Source of the DNA: Streptomyces tanashiensis
GTDB taxonomy: Bacteria > Actinomycetota > Actinomycetes > Streptomycetales > Streptomycetaceae
Direction of reading: 5' to 3'
DNA length: 64,000 bases
Assembly (NCBI RefSeq): GCF_014648895.1
Contig: NZ_BMRZ01000014.1
Span: forward strand, 1 to 64,000
Positions 8,654 through 17,790 of this stretch are shown here, piece after piece. Under the pieces are notes generated by a model. That model made no database searches. It was not told where the DNA came from and was given only the letters and a program-made list of their open reading frames with translations. The position numbers and the translations under genes were made by a program. Within the stretch, counting starts at the first letter, position 1. Each line of letters opens with the position of its first letter.

Positions 8654-9778
8654 GTGATCGAGCTCGAGGGGGTACCCGAGCTGATCGACCCGGTCATGGT
8701 GGCCGCGTTCGAGGGCTGGAACGACGCCGGCGACGCCGCCTCCACCGCGGTCGCCCATCTCGACCGGGAATGGAAGGGCGAGGTGTTCGCGGCGCTCGAC
8801 GCCGAGGACTACTACGACTTCCAGGTCAACCGCCCCACGGTCTTCCTGGACAACGGGGTCAGAAAGATCACCTGGCCGACGACCCGGCTCTCGGTGGTCC
8901 GGGTCGGCGGCGACAAGCCCCGCGACCTGGTGCTCGTGCGCGGGATCGAGCCCTCGATGCGCTGGCGCTCCTTCTGCAACGAGCTGCTCGCCTTCGCGCA
9001 CGAGCTGGGCGTGGAGATGGTGGTGATCCTGGGCGCGCTGCTCGGCGACACCCCGCACACCCGGCCGGTCCCGGTCAGCGGGGTGACCTCCGATCCGGAC
9101 CTGGCGCGGACGATGGACCTGGAGGAGACCCGGTACGAGGGCCCGACGGGCATCGTGGGGATCCTCCAGGAGGCGTGCACGCACGCGGGCGTGCCGGCGG
9201 TGAGTCTGTGGGCGGCGGTGCCGCACTACGTGTCGCAGCCGCCGAACCCGAAGGCGACCCTGGCGCTCCTCAACCGCCTGGAGGACCTGATCGGGCTGCG
9301 CATCCCGCTCGGCGAGCTGCCGGAGGACGCGCGGGCCTGGCAGCTGGGCGTGGACCAGCTGGCCGCCGAGGACAGCGAGGTCGCCGAGTACGTGCAGACC
9401 CTGGAGGAGGCGCGGGACACGGCGGAGCTGCCGGAGGCCTCGGGCGAGGCGATCGCCCGCGAGTTCGAGCGGTATCTGCGGCGGCGCGAGCCCGGCTCCG
9501 GGCCGGGGCTGGCGACGGAGGGCGGCGACACGGCGTTCCTGCGGGACCCGGGGAGCGGCCGGACCCGCCCGCCGAAGCCGGTGCAGCCGGGCCCCGAGTC
9601 GGTCCCGGGGGCGGACGCCGCCGAGGGGCCGGCCGAGGAACCCGGCGAGGAACGCGGCGAGGGACCGGCCGAGGGTTCCGCCGACGTATCCGGGGACGGA
9701 CCCGCCGAGGCTTCCGCCGACGGGCCCGAGGGGCCCGAAGGCCCGTCGCCCGACGTGGACGGCGGGGCCGGGAAGTAG
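8654..9778 (+). CDS. PAC2-family protein, probable ParJ (ParA partner)
   Basis: The 374-residue product has a PAC2 (proteasome assembly chaperone-like) domain over residues ~1-280: ELIDPVMVAAFEGWNDAGDAAS, then VVILGALLGDTPHTRPVPVSG, then LWAAVPHYVSQPPNPKATLALL. A low-complexity acidic tail (EGPAEEPGEERGEGP and similar) ends the protein. In S. coelicolor the PAC2 gene between the glycerol operon and mshC is parJ, whose product binds ParA and affects its polymerisation during sporulation. The same domain and position suggest orthology, but this is inferred from context. The GTG at 8654 has a perfect AAGGAGG 7 nt upstream. A strong terminator follows. Confidence 0.8.
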   Translation: MIELEGVPELIDPVMVAAFEGWNDAGDAASTAVAHLDREWKGEVFAALDAEDYYDFQVNRPTVFLDNGVRKITWPTTRLSVVRVGGDKPRDLVLVRGIEPSMRWRSFCNELLAFAHELGVEMVVILGALLGDTPHTRPVPVSGVTSDPDLARTMDLEETRYEGPTGIVGILQEACTHAGVPAVSLWAAVPHYVSQPPNPKATLALLNRLEDLIGLRIPLGELPEDARAWQLGVDQLAAEDSEVAEYVQTLEEARDTAELPEASGEAIAREFERYLRRREPGSGPGLATEGGDTAFLRDPGSGRTRPPKPVQPGPESVPGADAAEGPAEEPGEERGEGPAEGSADVSGDGPAEASADGPEGPEGPSPDVDGGAGK

Positions 9779-9798
9779 CGGCTCGGAGCAGCGGACGG

Positions 9799-9832
9799 AA
9801 CGGGAGGGGTGCCCGAGGGCGCCCCTCCCGTT
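9799..9832. terminator. Bidirectional terminator between parJ-like and GH31 genes
   Basis: Outer stem AACGGGAGGGG / CCCCTCCCGTT (9799-9809 and 9822-9832) with an inner GCCC/GGGC stem. It lies between two convergent genes and is symmetric enough to serve both strands. Confidence 0.75.
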
Positions 9833-9838
9833 CGTGCG

Positions 9839-12800
9839 TCAGGCGCAGCCGAACCGGGCCGCCGCCCAGTCGCCGTGGTCCCCGCTCTTCGACCCGTTGG
9901 TGTCCGTGATCCGGAGCCGGACGTGCCGGGCGCCGGTCACGTCGACGTTCACGGGCAGGGTCGCGGAGGCCCCGGTCAGCCGGGGCGAGGTCCACAGCAC
10001 CCGGCCGTCCGCCTCGACGGAGAAGGCCACGTCCCCGTAGCCGTTGATCTCGTCGTCGATGCCGACGTCGGCGGTGAAGGTGGTGCAGCGGCCGCCGAGG
10101 TAGACCTCGATGTCGGAGTCGGCGTGGCCGCCGATGCCCTTCTCGTAGGTCTTTCCGGCCAGGGTGAGCGCGCGGCCGTCGGCGGCGCCGGACTCGCCGT
10201 TGGAGCGGTCGCGTTCGGGCGGTCCCCAGCCGTTGGTGGAGCGCAGCCAGACGAGGTCGCTCGCCCAGGCGTCGCCGGTCGGTGCCGGGGGCATCACCCC
10301 GAGTGCGAAGCGCTGGACGGCCGTGCGGTCGGTGCCCGCGGCGCGGTGCCGGACGGTGGCCGTGAGCGTGGCCTCGCCGGGCTTCGCCTCGGCCGCCGGG
10401 GTGACGGCCACCTCGACCCGCCGGGTGGTGCCGGCCGGGACGCGGGAGATCGGGGCGGCCGGGGTGACCTGCCAGCCGGCGGGGGCGTCGAGGGAGACGC
10501 GTACGTCGGTGGCGTCCCGGGTGCCCGCGGTGACGTCCACGGCGACGGTGCCGGGCGTCCCGGCGCCGAGCTCCTGCCCGGCGGGGGCGGCGAGGACGGC
10601 GGAGGCGCCGGGGACGGCCCCGCCGACGGCGCTGGTGTCGGTCAGGCGCAGCTCGAAGCCGCGGGCGGTGGACCGGTCGGCGGTCTTGATCCGGACCACT
10701 CCCCCGCGCTCGTCGCGGTCGTACCACCAGCCCTCGGCCGCCGCGTCGAAGGCGGCGCGCGAGGTGAGGCCGGGCAGCTTGCGCCCGTCGAGCCTCACCG
10801 TGCCGGGGGCGTCGCCGGTGTGGACGGTGAAGGCGTACGGCCGGGCGGCCGGCTTGCCGGTGTACGTGCCGGTGCTCGCGCCGATGCGGACGGTGACGTC
10901 ACCGGGGCCGGCCTGCGGGGCGCGGACCTCGGCACGCTGGGTGGCGTACTTCCCGGTGCGGTGCTCGCGGGTGACGCCGTCGTCCTCGTACAGCTCGAAG
11001 GAGGAGCTGCCCTTCGGGTAGACGTCCCAGGCGATCGGGTCGCCGGGGGCGCGGTCCTGGTACGAGCGGATGGAGCCGGGCCACATGGGGACGACCGCCC
11101 CGGCCCGGACGAAGAGGGGCAGGGTGTCGAGCGGGGCGCTGTAGTCGTCGACGGTGACGGGGCCCCGGTAGGTGCGCCCGCTCCAGTAGTCGATCCAGGT
11201 GCCCTCGGGGAGGTAGATGCCGTCGCGCTCGACGGCGTCCTGGTAGACGGGGGCGACGAGGAAGTCCTCCCCGCTGAGGAACTCGTACTTCGCGGCCTCG
11301 GTCGCGGCCTTCGGGTCGTCCGGGTACTCCAGGGCGAGCGGCCGGGCGAGGCCCACGCCGGTCTTCGTGGCCCGGTGGGCGTGGCTGTAGATGTACGGGA
11401 GCAGGGACTCGTGGAGCTTGAGCGAGGCGCGGTTGATGCTGGTGTACGGCTCGCCGTACCGGAAGGGCTGCTTGTCGTTGGCGGCCCAGCCGTCCATGGT
11501 CATGGTGACGGGCAGGAAGGTCTTCCACTGGAGGTCGCGGGTGTACGTCTTGGCGCTGCCGCCGAAGATGCCGTCGACGTCTCCGGTGGTGTAGGCGAGT
11601 CCGGACATGGACGCGCCCGCGTAGGTCGGGATCTGCCAGCGGATGTACTCCCAGCTGCCGGACTGGTCGCCGGACCACTGGACGCCGCAGCGCTGGGCGC
11701 CGGACCAGCTCTCGGGGGCCCAGGTGAAGCCGCGGGCGTCGCTGTTGGCCTCGATGCCGGCGTGGGCGTCCTTGCAGCCGTCGAGGGCGAACTTGTAGCC
11801 CTCGCCGACCCAGGCGACGTCGAGCTTGGCGACCCGCTGGCCGGCCTTGACCTGATCGCCGAGGCGGTCGATGCCGTCCTCGGTCCACAGGCCGAGCTTC
11901 ATGTTCCGCTCGCCCAGGCCGGTGGAGGCCTCGGCGAGGTTCTCGTAGCCGCAGCCGTAGCCGTCGTTGACGAGCATCCAGCCGTTGGGCATGTCGTTCT
12001 CGACGTAGCCGTCGGCGACCTTCAGGGCGTCTAGGGTGCGGCGCTCGCCCCGGTTGGCGTTGTGGAGGTAGCAGTCGGCGTCGCCTATCTCCAGGCCGTA
12101 CACGGGCGGCAGGAAGGGCTTGCCGGTGAGCTTGGTGTACTGCCCGATGACGTCCTTGAGGGCGTCCCGGCCGCTGCCGGCGAAGTAGTAGGCGTCGAAG
12201 CGCTGTTCCTTCGCGCTGGTGGTGACGGGCTCGGTGAAGGCGTAGGTGTTGGGGGCGTAGGTGTTGCGGTAGACGCCGTAGCCCGCGGAGGAGAGGTAGA
12301 AGGGGACGGAGTTGGGGTGGCCGCCGTCGTTCCAGTTGTAGTCGACGCCGACCTCGACGGTCTTGTCGCGGTGGGAGGTGTTGCCGCGGCCGTTCTGCAT
12401 GCCGGCGCCGTAGAACTGCTCGTCGGCGCCGCGGGCGAGGGTCTGGACGGTGCGGTCCTGGTTCCAGGTGAGGCCCTGGGTCTCGGTCCAGAGCGGGGTG
12501 CCGTCGGCGCGCACGGCCGAGAACCGCAGCGGTGACTTGGTGGCGCGCAGGGTCACCCGGGAGGTGGCGAGTTCGTAGCGGTCGCCGAGGTCGCGCCAGC
12601 GGGTGGCCGGCGGCGGGCCCTGGGGCAGCGTGATGTCGGTGCCGGTGGGGTCGGTGAACCTGCCGTCGGGGGCGAGTTCGATGCGGAAGGTGTCGGCGGT
12701 GACGAAGGAGACGCGGGCCTCCGTGTGCCCGGCGGTCAGCCGGTAGACGGCTCCGTCGGCGGCGAAGCCGGTGATGTCGCCGACGGTGGTGTCGGTGGAT

Positions 12801-12910
12801 GGGGTGTCGGTGGGGGTGGCCGACGCGGTGGAGCCGGGTCCCGCGAAGGCCGCGAGGAGCCCGAGGACGGCCCCGGCAAGTGCAACTTTCATGCGCGATG
12901 ATGATTGCAT
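9839..12910 (-). CDS. Secreted GH31-family glycosidase with C-terminal NPCBM domain
   Basis: Predicted extracellular alpha-glycosidase of 1023 residues. A signal peptide is visible (MKVALAGAVLGLLAAFAG...ASA, about residues 7-32). Residues ~45-230 are the GH31 N-terminal beta-sandwich, including GADEQFYGAGMQNGR. The catalytic barrel runs ~255-590, with VAKLDVAWVGEG (probable nucleophile Asp) and WSGDQSGSWEYIRWQIP (probable acid/base Asp). DUF5110-like beta domains follow (~600-770), then an NEW3-type linker domain, then an NPCBM carbohydrate-binding module at the end (YEKGIGGHADSDIEVYLGG...). The exact sugar is not evident; oligosaccharides with alpha-linked glucose, galactose or xylose are possible. 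The start is uncertain: ATG at 12910 or 12892, neither with a clear ribosome-binding site. Confidence 0.87.
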   Translation of the reverse strand: MQSSSRMKVALAGAVLGLLAAFAGPGSTASATPTDTPSTDTTVGDITGFAADGAVYRLTAGHTEARVSFVTADTFRIELAPDGRFTDPTGTDITLPQGPPPATRWRDLGDRYELATSRVTLRATKSPLRFSAVRADGTPLWTETQGLTWNQDRTVQTLARGADEQFYGAGMQNGRGNTSHRDKTVEVGVDYNWNDGGHPNSVPFYLSSAGYGVYRNTYAPNTYAFTEPVTTSAKEQRFDAYYFAGSGRDALKDVIGQYTKLTGKPFLPPVYGLEIGDADCYLHNANRGERRTLDALKVADGYVENDMPNGWMLVNDGYGCGYENLAEASTGLGERNMKLGLWTEDGIDRLGDQVKAGQRVAKLDVAWVGEGYKFALDGCKDAHAGIEANSDARGFTWAPESWSGAQRCGVQWSGDQSGSWEYIRWQIPTYAGASMSGLAYTTGDVDGIFGGSAKTYTRDLQWKTFLPVTMTMDGWAANDKQPFRYGEPYTSINRASLKLHESLLPYIYSHAHRATKTGVGLARPLALEYPDDPKAATEAAKYEFLSGEDFLVAPVYQDAVERDGIYLPEGTWIDYWSGRTYRGPVTVDDYSAPLDTLPLFVRAGAVVPMWPGSIRSYQDRAPGDPIAWDVYPKGSSSFELYEDDGVTREHRTGKYATQRAEVRAPQAGPGDVTVRIGASTGTYTGKPAARPYAFTVHTGDAPGTVRLDGRKLPGLTSRAAFDAAAEGWWYDRDERGGVVRIKTADRSTARGFELRLTDTSAVGGAVPGASAVLAAPAGQELGAGTPGTVAVDVTAGTRDATDVRVSLDAPAGWQVTPAAPISRVPAGTTRRVEVAVTPAAEAKPGEATLTATVRHRAAGTDRTAVQRFALGVMPPAPTGDAWASDLVWLRSTNGWGPPERDRSNGESGAADGRALTLAGKTYEKGIGGHADSDIEVYLGGRCTTFTADVGIDDEINGYGDVAFSVEADGRVLWTSPRLTGASATLPVNVDVTGARHVRLRITDTNGSKSGDHGDWAAARFGCA

Positions 12911-12957
12911 GGAGCTTATTTAGCGCAGGAACGAGCATCCCCGCCAGGACAAAACGG

Positions 12958-12996
12958 AACCGCCCCTGGACTTCGACGAGAAGTCCAGGGGCGGTT
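12958..12996 (-). terminator. Terminator of mshC
   Basis: Perfect 16-bp stem (12958-12973 with 12981-12996), 7-nt loop, followed on the minus strand by CCGTTTTG. It isolates mshC from the GH31 gene. Confidence 0.85.
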
Positions 12997-13026
12997 GCCT
13001 GAAAGGGAGTTGTGCGGTCCTGCTCG

Positions 13027-14256
13027 CTACAGGGCCACACCGAGCAGTGCGTCGACAGCGCGCGAGACGAGGCCGGGAGCGGACTCGTCCTCACCGCCCT
13101 CGGCCGTCTGGAGCTCGGCCCAGCGGTCGACCGCGGCGAGCGCGGTGGGCGTGTCGAGGTCGTCGGAGAGGGCCTCGCGGAGCTCCTCGACGAGCGCGTC
13201 GGCGGACGGGCCGTCGGGACGCGAGACGGCGGCGCGCCAGCGGCCGAGACGCTCCACGGCCGTCTCCAGGACCTGGTCGGTCCACTCCCAGTCGTCGCGG
13301 TAGCGGTGCGAGAGCAGCGCGAGCCGGATGGCGGCCGGGTCGACTCCGTCCCGACGGAGCTTGGAGACGAAGACCAGGTTGCCCTTGGACTTCGACATCT
13401 TCTCGCCGTGCAGGGCGACCATGCCGGCGTGGACGTACGCCTTGGCCATGGGGAACTCGCCCGTGAGGGCCTGGGCGTGGGAGGCGCCCATCTCGTGGTG
13501 CGGGAAGATCAGGTCGGAGCCGCCGCCCTGCACGTCGAAGCCCATGCCGAGGTGATCGAGGGCGATGGCGACGCACTCGATGTGCCAGCCGGGGCGGCCT
13601 GCGCCGAGGCTGCCGCCGTCCCAGCTCGGCTCGCCCTCACGGGCAGCCATCCAGAGCATCGGGTCGAGCGGGTTCTTCTTGCCCGGACGGTCCGGGTCGC
13701 CGCCGCGCTCGGCGGAGAGGTGGCGCATCAGCTCGGTGTCGTAGTGCGAGACCTGACCGAAGTGCGGGTCGGCCTCGACGGAGAAGTAGATGTCGCCGTC
13801 GAGCTCGTACGCGGCGCCTGAGTCCCGGAGGCGCTCGACGAGCGGGACGATGCCCGGTATGGCCTCGACCGCGCCGATGTAGTGCTGCGGGGGCAGCATC
13901 CGCAGGGCCGTCATGTCCTCGCGGAAGAGGGCGGTCTCGCGCTCGGCGAGGCCGACCCAGTCGACGCCGTCGCGGATCGCGCGCTCCAGGAGCGGATCGT
14001 CCACGTCCGTCACGTTCTGGACGTAGTGCACCTGCCGCTTGGTGTCGAGCCACACGCGCTGAACGAGGTCGAACGCGTTGTAGGTCGCCGCGTGACCCAT
14101 GTGGGTCGCGTCGTACGGCGTGATGCCGCAGACGTAGATACGGGCGACGGGACCGGGGGCGAGGGTGACTCGTCCACCGGTCGCGGTGTCGTGGATCCGG
14201 AGGTCGCGGCCCTTGCCGGGAAGGGCGGGGACCTCAGAAGCGGGCCAGGCATGCAT
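13027..14256 (-). CDS. mshC: Mycothiol cysteine ligase MshC
   Basis: ATP-dependent ligation of L-cysteine to 1-D-myo-inosityl 2-amino-2-deoxy-alpha-D-glucopyranoside, the third step of mycothiol synthesis. The 409-residue product is a shortened cysteinyl-tRNA synthetase-like protein. It has the N-terminal [19 protein letters not shown] (zinc-ligand Cys and HIGH-like motif), [13 protein letters not shown], and the KMSKS loop [15 protein letters not shown] near residue 290. It lacks the anticodon-binding extension, which separates MshC from CysS. The ATG at 14256 matches the family length. A TACGCT -10 box sits 6 nt upstream and no Shine-Dalgarno is present, so the mRNA is probably leaderless. 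It is separated from the upstream SCO1664-type operon by a hairpin. Confidence 0.95.
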   Translation of the reverse strand: MHAWPASEVPALPGKGRDLRIHDTATGGRVTLAPGPVARIYVCGITPYDATHMGHAATYNAFDLVQRVWLDTKRQVHYVQNVTDVDDPLLERAIRDGVDWVGLAERETALFREDMTALRMLPPQHYIGAVEAIPGIVPLVERLRDSGAAYELDGDIYFSVEADPHFGQVSHYDTELMRHLSAERGGDPDRPGKKNPLDPMLWMAAREGEPSWDGGSLGAGRPGWHIECVAIALDHLGMGFDVQGGGSDLIFPHHEMGASHAQALTGEFPMAKAYVHAGMVALHGEKMSKSKGNLVFVSKLRRDGVDPAAIRLALLSHRYRDDWEWTDQVLETAVERLGRWRAAVSRPDGPSADALVEELREALSDDLDTPTALAAVDRWAELQTAEGGEDESAPGLVSRAVDALLGVAL

Positions 14257-14380
14257 GACCCGAGCGTAACCGGACAGGTGTTCCGGATACGAACCGGATC
14301 CGGGATCTTGACCGATTAGGCGCTCTTGCGGGTCGGAGGCGTGCGTGCATACCCCCCAGGGGTGCCTACCCCTCCGACGG

Positions 14381-14406
14381 CCTTGGCCGAAACCTTTCGG
14401 CCAAGG
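14381..14406 (-). terminator. Hairpin after the SCO1664-type gene
   Basis: CCTTGGCCGAAA (14381-14392) and TTTCGGCCAAGG (14395-14406) form a near-perfect 12-bp palindrome starting 2 nt after the stop codon. It probably ends the three-gene operon upstream of mshC. Confidence 0.65.
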
Positions 14407-14408
14407 AA

Positions 14409-15212
14409 TCAGACCGGCGGCCAGGGGATCGAGGGCCACTGCCCCGAGGGTTCCGGGTGCCGTCCGGTGGTGCGCAGCGCCTCCACGCGGGCGCGTACGG
14501 CCGCGACCTCGGCGCCGGTCAGGAGTTCCGCCAGTCGGGTGGCGAGCGGCGCTCCCGGGGCCAGGGACCGGTCGAGCGAGTCGAGCACGGCGGCCGCCTC
14601 GGCGGGCAGCTCCTCGCCCGCCCAGCCCCACAGCAGCGTGCGCAGCTTGTCCTCGACGTGGAAGGTCACCCCGTGGTCGATGCCGTACAGGCGTCCGCCC
14701 GGGGCCGGCAGCAGGTGCCCGCCCTTGCGGTCACCGTTGTTGATGACGGCGTCCAGGACGGCGAGGCGGCGCAGCTCGGGGGTGTCGGCGTGGACGAGGA
14801 GCGCGGTGCGGTCCTCGTCGATCTGCGCGGGCCCCACGGCCTTCCACCCTTCGCCCGCCTCCTCGTCCTCGGTGAGGGCCAGCAGCCGAGCCCCGGGATC
14901 GGCCTCGATCCACAGCTGGACCATGCCCTCCCCGTACGGCCCGTCGCGGAGCACGGTCGGCGGGACCAGGCCCCAGCCGGTCGCCTCGGAGATCTCGTAC
15001 GCGGCGACCTCGCGCTGGGCGAGGGTGCCGTCGGGGAAGTCCCACAGGGGCTGCTCCCCCGCGACCGGCTTGTAGACGCAGGCGGCCTCGCGGCCCTCGT
15101 GGGCGACGGAGCAGTACAGCACGGCGTTGGACGCCTCGCGGACCCGTCCGCGCACGGTCAGCTCACCGCGCGCGAGGAGCTCCGTGTCGCGCGGGCTCTC
15201 GGGGCTGCTCAT
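14409..15212 (-). CDS. SCO1664-family conserved protein (PI3/4-kinase-like fold)
   Basis: 267 residues, function not established. The sequence looks like an atypical kinase: [15 protein letters not shown] and [17 protein letters not shown] (possible nucleotide loop with Lys), [19 protein letters not shown] (catalytic-loop-like, D...N) and [10 protein letters not shown] (metal-binding Asp) correspond to the usual order in PI3/4-kinase-like proteins. Its ATG overlaps the TGA of the DUF3090 gene (ATGA), so the two are translationally coupled. The family is named after the S. coelicolor gene in this same place, and it travels with mshC and DUF3090 in many actinobacteria. Phosphoryl transfer is an inference from motifs. 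Confidence 0.8.
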   Translation of the reverse strand: MSSPESPRDTELLARGELTVRGRVREASNAVLYCSVAHEGREAACVYKPVAGEQPLWDFPDGTLAQREVAAYEISEATGWGLVPPTVLRDGPYGEGMVQLWIEADPGARLLALTEDEEAGEGWKAVGPAQIDEDRTALLVHADTPELRRLAVLDAVINNGDRKGGHLLPAPGGRLYGIDHGVTFHVEDKLRTLLWGWAGEELPAEAAAVLDSLDRSLAPGAPLATRLAELLTGAEVAAVRARVEALRTTGRHPEPSGQWPSIPWPPV

Positions 15213-15799
15213 GCTCCGCGGCGGTATCCGTTCTGGCGCGGGCAGACGTGCCCCTCGGGGTCGAGCGGCAGGCTGCACAGCGGGCAGGGCGGGCGGCCCG
15301 CGTTGACGACGTCCAGGGCCCGCTTGGCGAAGGCCCGGGCCTGGGCACCGCTGAGGCGGACCCGGAGCATCGGCGGACCGTTCTCCTCGTCCTGCAGCAG
15401 CCGCTCCTCGGCCTCGGCGAGGTCCTCCTCGGAGTCCGCGTCGAGCTCGACGAGCGCCTGCGCCTCGACGATCATGCGCTGCTCCTCGCCGTCCCAGGCG
15501 AGGGCCATGGTCCCGACCCTGAACTCCTCCTCGACGGGCACGTCGAGGGGGGCGGTGTCCGCGATCTCGGCGGGGGCGACGGCGGGCACCGGCGCGTTGC
15601 CCCCGGTGCGGCGCACGACCTCGTCGAGCAGTTCGTCGATGCGCTCGGCGAGGGCCGCGACCTGGGTCTTCTCCAGCGCGACGCTGGTGACCCGGCCGCC
15701 GGCGGACGCCTGGAGGAAGAACGTACGGCGGCCAGGCAGCCCGACCGTACCGGCCACGAAACGCTCCGGTGGGTCGTAGAGGAACACCTGACGGGACAC
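15209..15799 (-). CDS. DUF3090 family protein with C-terminal zinc-ribbon-like motif
   Basis: 196 residues, unknown function, cytoplasmic. The N-terminus VFLYDPPERFVAGTVGLPGRRTFFLQA is the hallmark of the family. The C-terminus CPLCSLPLDPEGHVCPRQNGYRR has three Cys and one His spaced like a metal-binding knuckle. Starts at GTG 15799 with AAGGGAG about 8 nt upstream, 67 nt after the phosphatase gene, and overlaps the next gene by 4 nt. The three genes probably form one operon. Confidence 0.87.
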   Translation of the reverse strand: MSRQVFLYDPPERFVAGTVGLPGRRTFFLQASAGGRVTSVALEKTQVAALAERIDELLDEVVRRTGGNAPVPAVAPAEIADTAPLDVPVEEEFRVGTMALAWDGEEQRMIVEAQALVELDADSEEDLAEAEERLLQDEENGPPMLRVRLSGAQARAFAKRALDVVNAGRPPCPLCSLPLDPEGHVCPRQNGYRRGA

Positions 15800-15866
15800 G
15801 TTCCCGGCTCCCTTGAGTCTCGACAGTCGTACTACAGCGGCGCGTCCACCCTACTGCGCGCGGGGA

Positions 15867-16556
15867 TCACGGTGCGCCCGCACCACCACCGACCTCGGCC
15901 GTCCCACCGCCGCCGGGGTGCTCCCGGGGGGCGAACCCGGCGAAGTCCCCGGTGTCGCCGAGGCGGAGGAGGAAGGGGCGCAGGCGCGTGTAGCGGATCG
16001 CGGTGACCGAGCAGGGGTCGACGTGGATGCGCTGGAAGAGGTCGAGGTGGAGCCCGAGGGCGTCGGCGACGATCGCCTTCACGATGTCCCCGTGGGAGCA
16101 CATCAGGTACGTGGCGTCCTCGCCGTGCTCGGCCTCCACGCGGGCGTTCCAGTCGCGCACGGCCTCGACGGCGCGGTTCTGCATGGCGCGCATGGACTCG
16201 CCGCCGGGGAAGGCGGCCGCCGAGGCGTGTCCCTGGACGATCTCCATCAGCGGTTCGTCGGCCAGCTCGGCCAGTTTGCGGCCGGACCAGTCGCCGTAGT
16301 CGCACTCGCTGATCCGGTCCTCGACGTGGAGCGGGAGGCCGGGGCGGGCGTCCAGGAGCGGCCGCAGGGTCTCCCGGCAGCGCTGGAGGGGGCTGGTGAC
16401 GACCGCGGCGAGCGGGACGTCCGCGAGGCGCCCGGGGAGGGCGGCGGCCTGGGCGGCCCCGCGCTCGTCGAGCGCGATCCCGGGCGTGCGCCCGGCGAGG
16501 ACCCCGGAGGTGTTGGCGGTGGAGCGTCCGTGCCGGACGAGGATCAGGGTGGCCAT
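15867..16556 (-). CDS. Histidine phosphatase family protein (phosphoglycerate mutase-like)
   Basis: 229 residues of the MSMEG_4193-type branch of the histidine phosphatase superfamily. It has the catalytic LVRHGRST at residues 5-12, SPLQRCRETL, acid residue region ECDYGDWSGR, FPGGESMRAMQNR, and the second catalytic His in YLMCSHGDIVKAI. Substrate unknown. It is first in an operon with the DUF3090 and SCO1664-family genes. A TAGGCT -10 box lies 7 nt before the ATG with no ribosome-binding site, which suggests a leaderless transcript. Confidence 0.87.
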   Translation of the reverse strand: MATLILVRHGRSTANTSGVLAGRTPGIALDERGAAQAAALPGRLADVPLAAVVTSPLQRCRETLRPLLDARPGLPLHVEDRISECDYGDWSGRKLAELADEPLMEIVQGHASAAAFPGGESMRAMQNRAVEAVRDWNARVEAEHGEDATYLMCSHGDIVKAIVADALGLHLDLFQRIHVDPCSVTAIRYTRLRPFLLRLGDTGDFAGFAPREHPGGGGTAEVGGGAGAP

Positions 16557-16784
16557 GCGGTCCAGCCTAGGCGGTGCCGATGCGGCGGGGCGGGCGCACG
16601 GGACGACGGGGGCGGGGGCCGGTGCGCGGGATGCCGGAGGCCGGGCCGGGCGCGCGCGGCGACGGGGGCGGGGGCACTCGGCGACGGGAACGGAGGGCGG
16701 GTGCACGCGTGCGGGGTGGTGCCGACGGGCCGCGGCTGCCGCACACGCGTGCGTGGCGGCGGCGTTCGGGGGAGAATGCGCGGC

Positions 16785-17768
16785 GTGATCGTGGACTCTG
16801 CCATCTACCGGGACGGGCGCCGTACGGACGGCCCCGCCGACCTCTCCGACGCCCTGGACGAGGCGCGGGCGACGGGGGACGCGTTCCTGTGGGTCGGGCT
16901 GCACGAGCCGTCGGAGGCGGAGTTCGCCCATGTCGCCTCGGAGTTCGCGCTGCACCCGCTGGCCGTCGAGGACGCCCTCAAGGCCCACCAGCGGCCCAAG
17001 CTGGAGGTCTACGACGACTCGCTCTTCGTGGTGCTCAAGCCGATCGTGTACGAGCCGGAGAGCGACCGGGTGTCCTCGGGCGAACTGATGGTGTTCATGG
17101 GCGACTCGTTCGTCGTGACGGTCCGGCACGGTGAGGGCGCCCCCCTCGCGGCGGTGCGCCGGCGCCTGGAGGCCGACCGGGAGGTCCTGAAGCACGGGCC
17201 GACGGCGGTGCTGTACGCGGTGAGCGACGCGATCGTGGACCACTACCTCGATGTGGCGGGCGAGCTCCAGGTCGACCTGGAGGAGCTGGAGGCGGACGTC
17301 TTCGCGCCGAGCGGCGGCAATCCGGCCAACACGGCGGAACGGATCTACACGGCGAAGCGGCAGGTCCTGGAGTTCCGGCGGGCGAGCGGTCCGCTGGCCG
17401 GGCCGGTGGCGCGGCTGACGGCCGGTTCGGTGCCGTTCGTGAACGAGCGCGCGCAGCCCTTCTTCCGTGACGTCAACGACCATCTGCTGCGCTCCAACGA
17501 GCAGGTGGAGGGCCTCGACCGGCTCCTGTCCGACGTGCTGTCGGCCCATCTCGCGCAGATGGGGGTCCGGCAGAACGACGACATGCGGAAGATCTCGGCG
17601 TGGGCGGCCATGGCCGCGGTCCCCACGATGGTCGCGGGGATCTACGGGATGAACTTCGACCACATGCCGGAGCTGCGCTGGGAGGGCTCGTACCCGGTGG
17701 TGATCGTGGTGATGGCGGGCATCGTCGCCGGGCTGTACCGGGTGTTCAAGCGGCGCGGCTGGATGTGA
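16785..17768 (+). CDS. corA: CorA-family magnesium/cobalt transporter
   Basis: Inner-membrane divalent cation channel of about 327 residues. A long cytoplasmic N-terminal domain (IVDSAIYRDGRRTDGPADL... to ~270) contains the alpha/beta and long-helix regions. Two C-terminal transmembrane helices follow, with the signature YGMNF at the end of the first (near residue 289) and a short basic tail KRRGWM. The GTG at 16785 is preferred because GGGGGAG lies 10 nt upstream; an ATG at 16776 is nearly touching that site. Divergent from the phosphatase gene. The metal preference cannot be told from sequence. Confidence 0.88.
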   Translation: MIVDSAIYRDGRRTDGPADLSDALDEARATGDAFLWVGLHEPSEAEFAHVASEFALHPLAVEDALKAHQRPKLEVYDDSLFVVLKPIVYEPESDRVSSGELMVFMGDSFVVTVRHGEGAPLAAVRRRLEADREVLKHGPTAVLYAVSDAIVDHYLDVAGELQVDLEELEADVFAPSGGNPANTAERIYTAKRQVLEFRRASGPLAGPVARLTAGSVPFVNERAQPFFRDVNDHLLRSNEQVEGLDRLLSDVLSAHLAQMGVRQNDDMRKISAWAAMAAVPTMVAGIYGMNFDHMPELRWEGSYPVVIVVMAGIVAGLYRVFKRRGWM

Positions 17769-17790
17769 GCCCCGTCGGCGCCGGGCGGCC

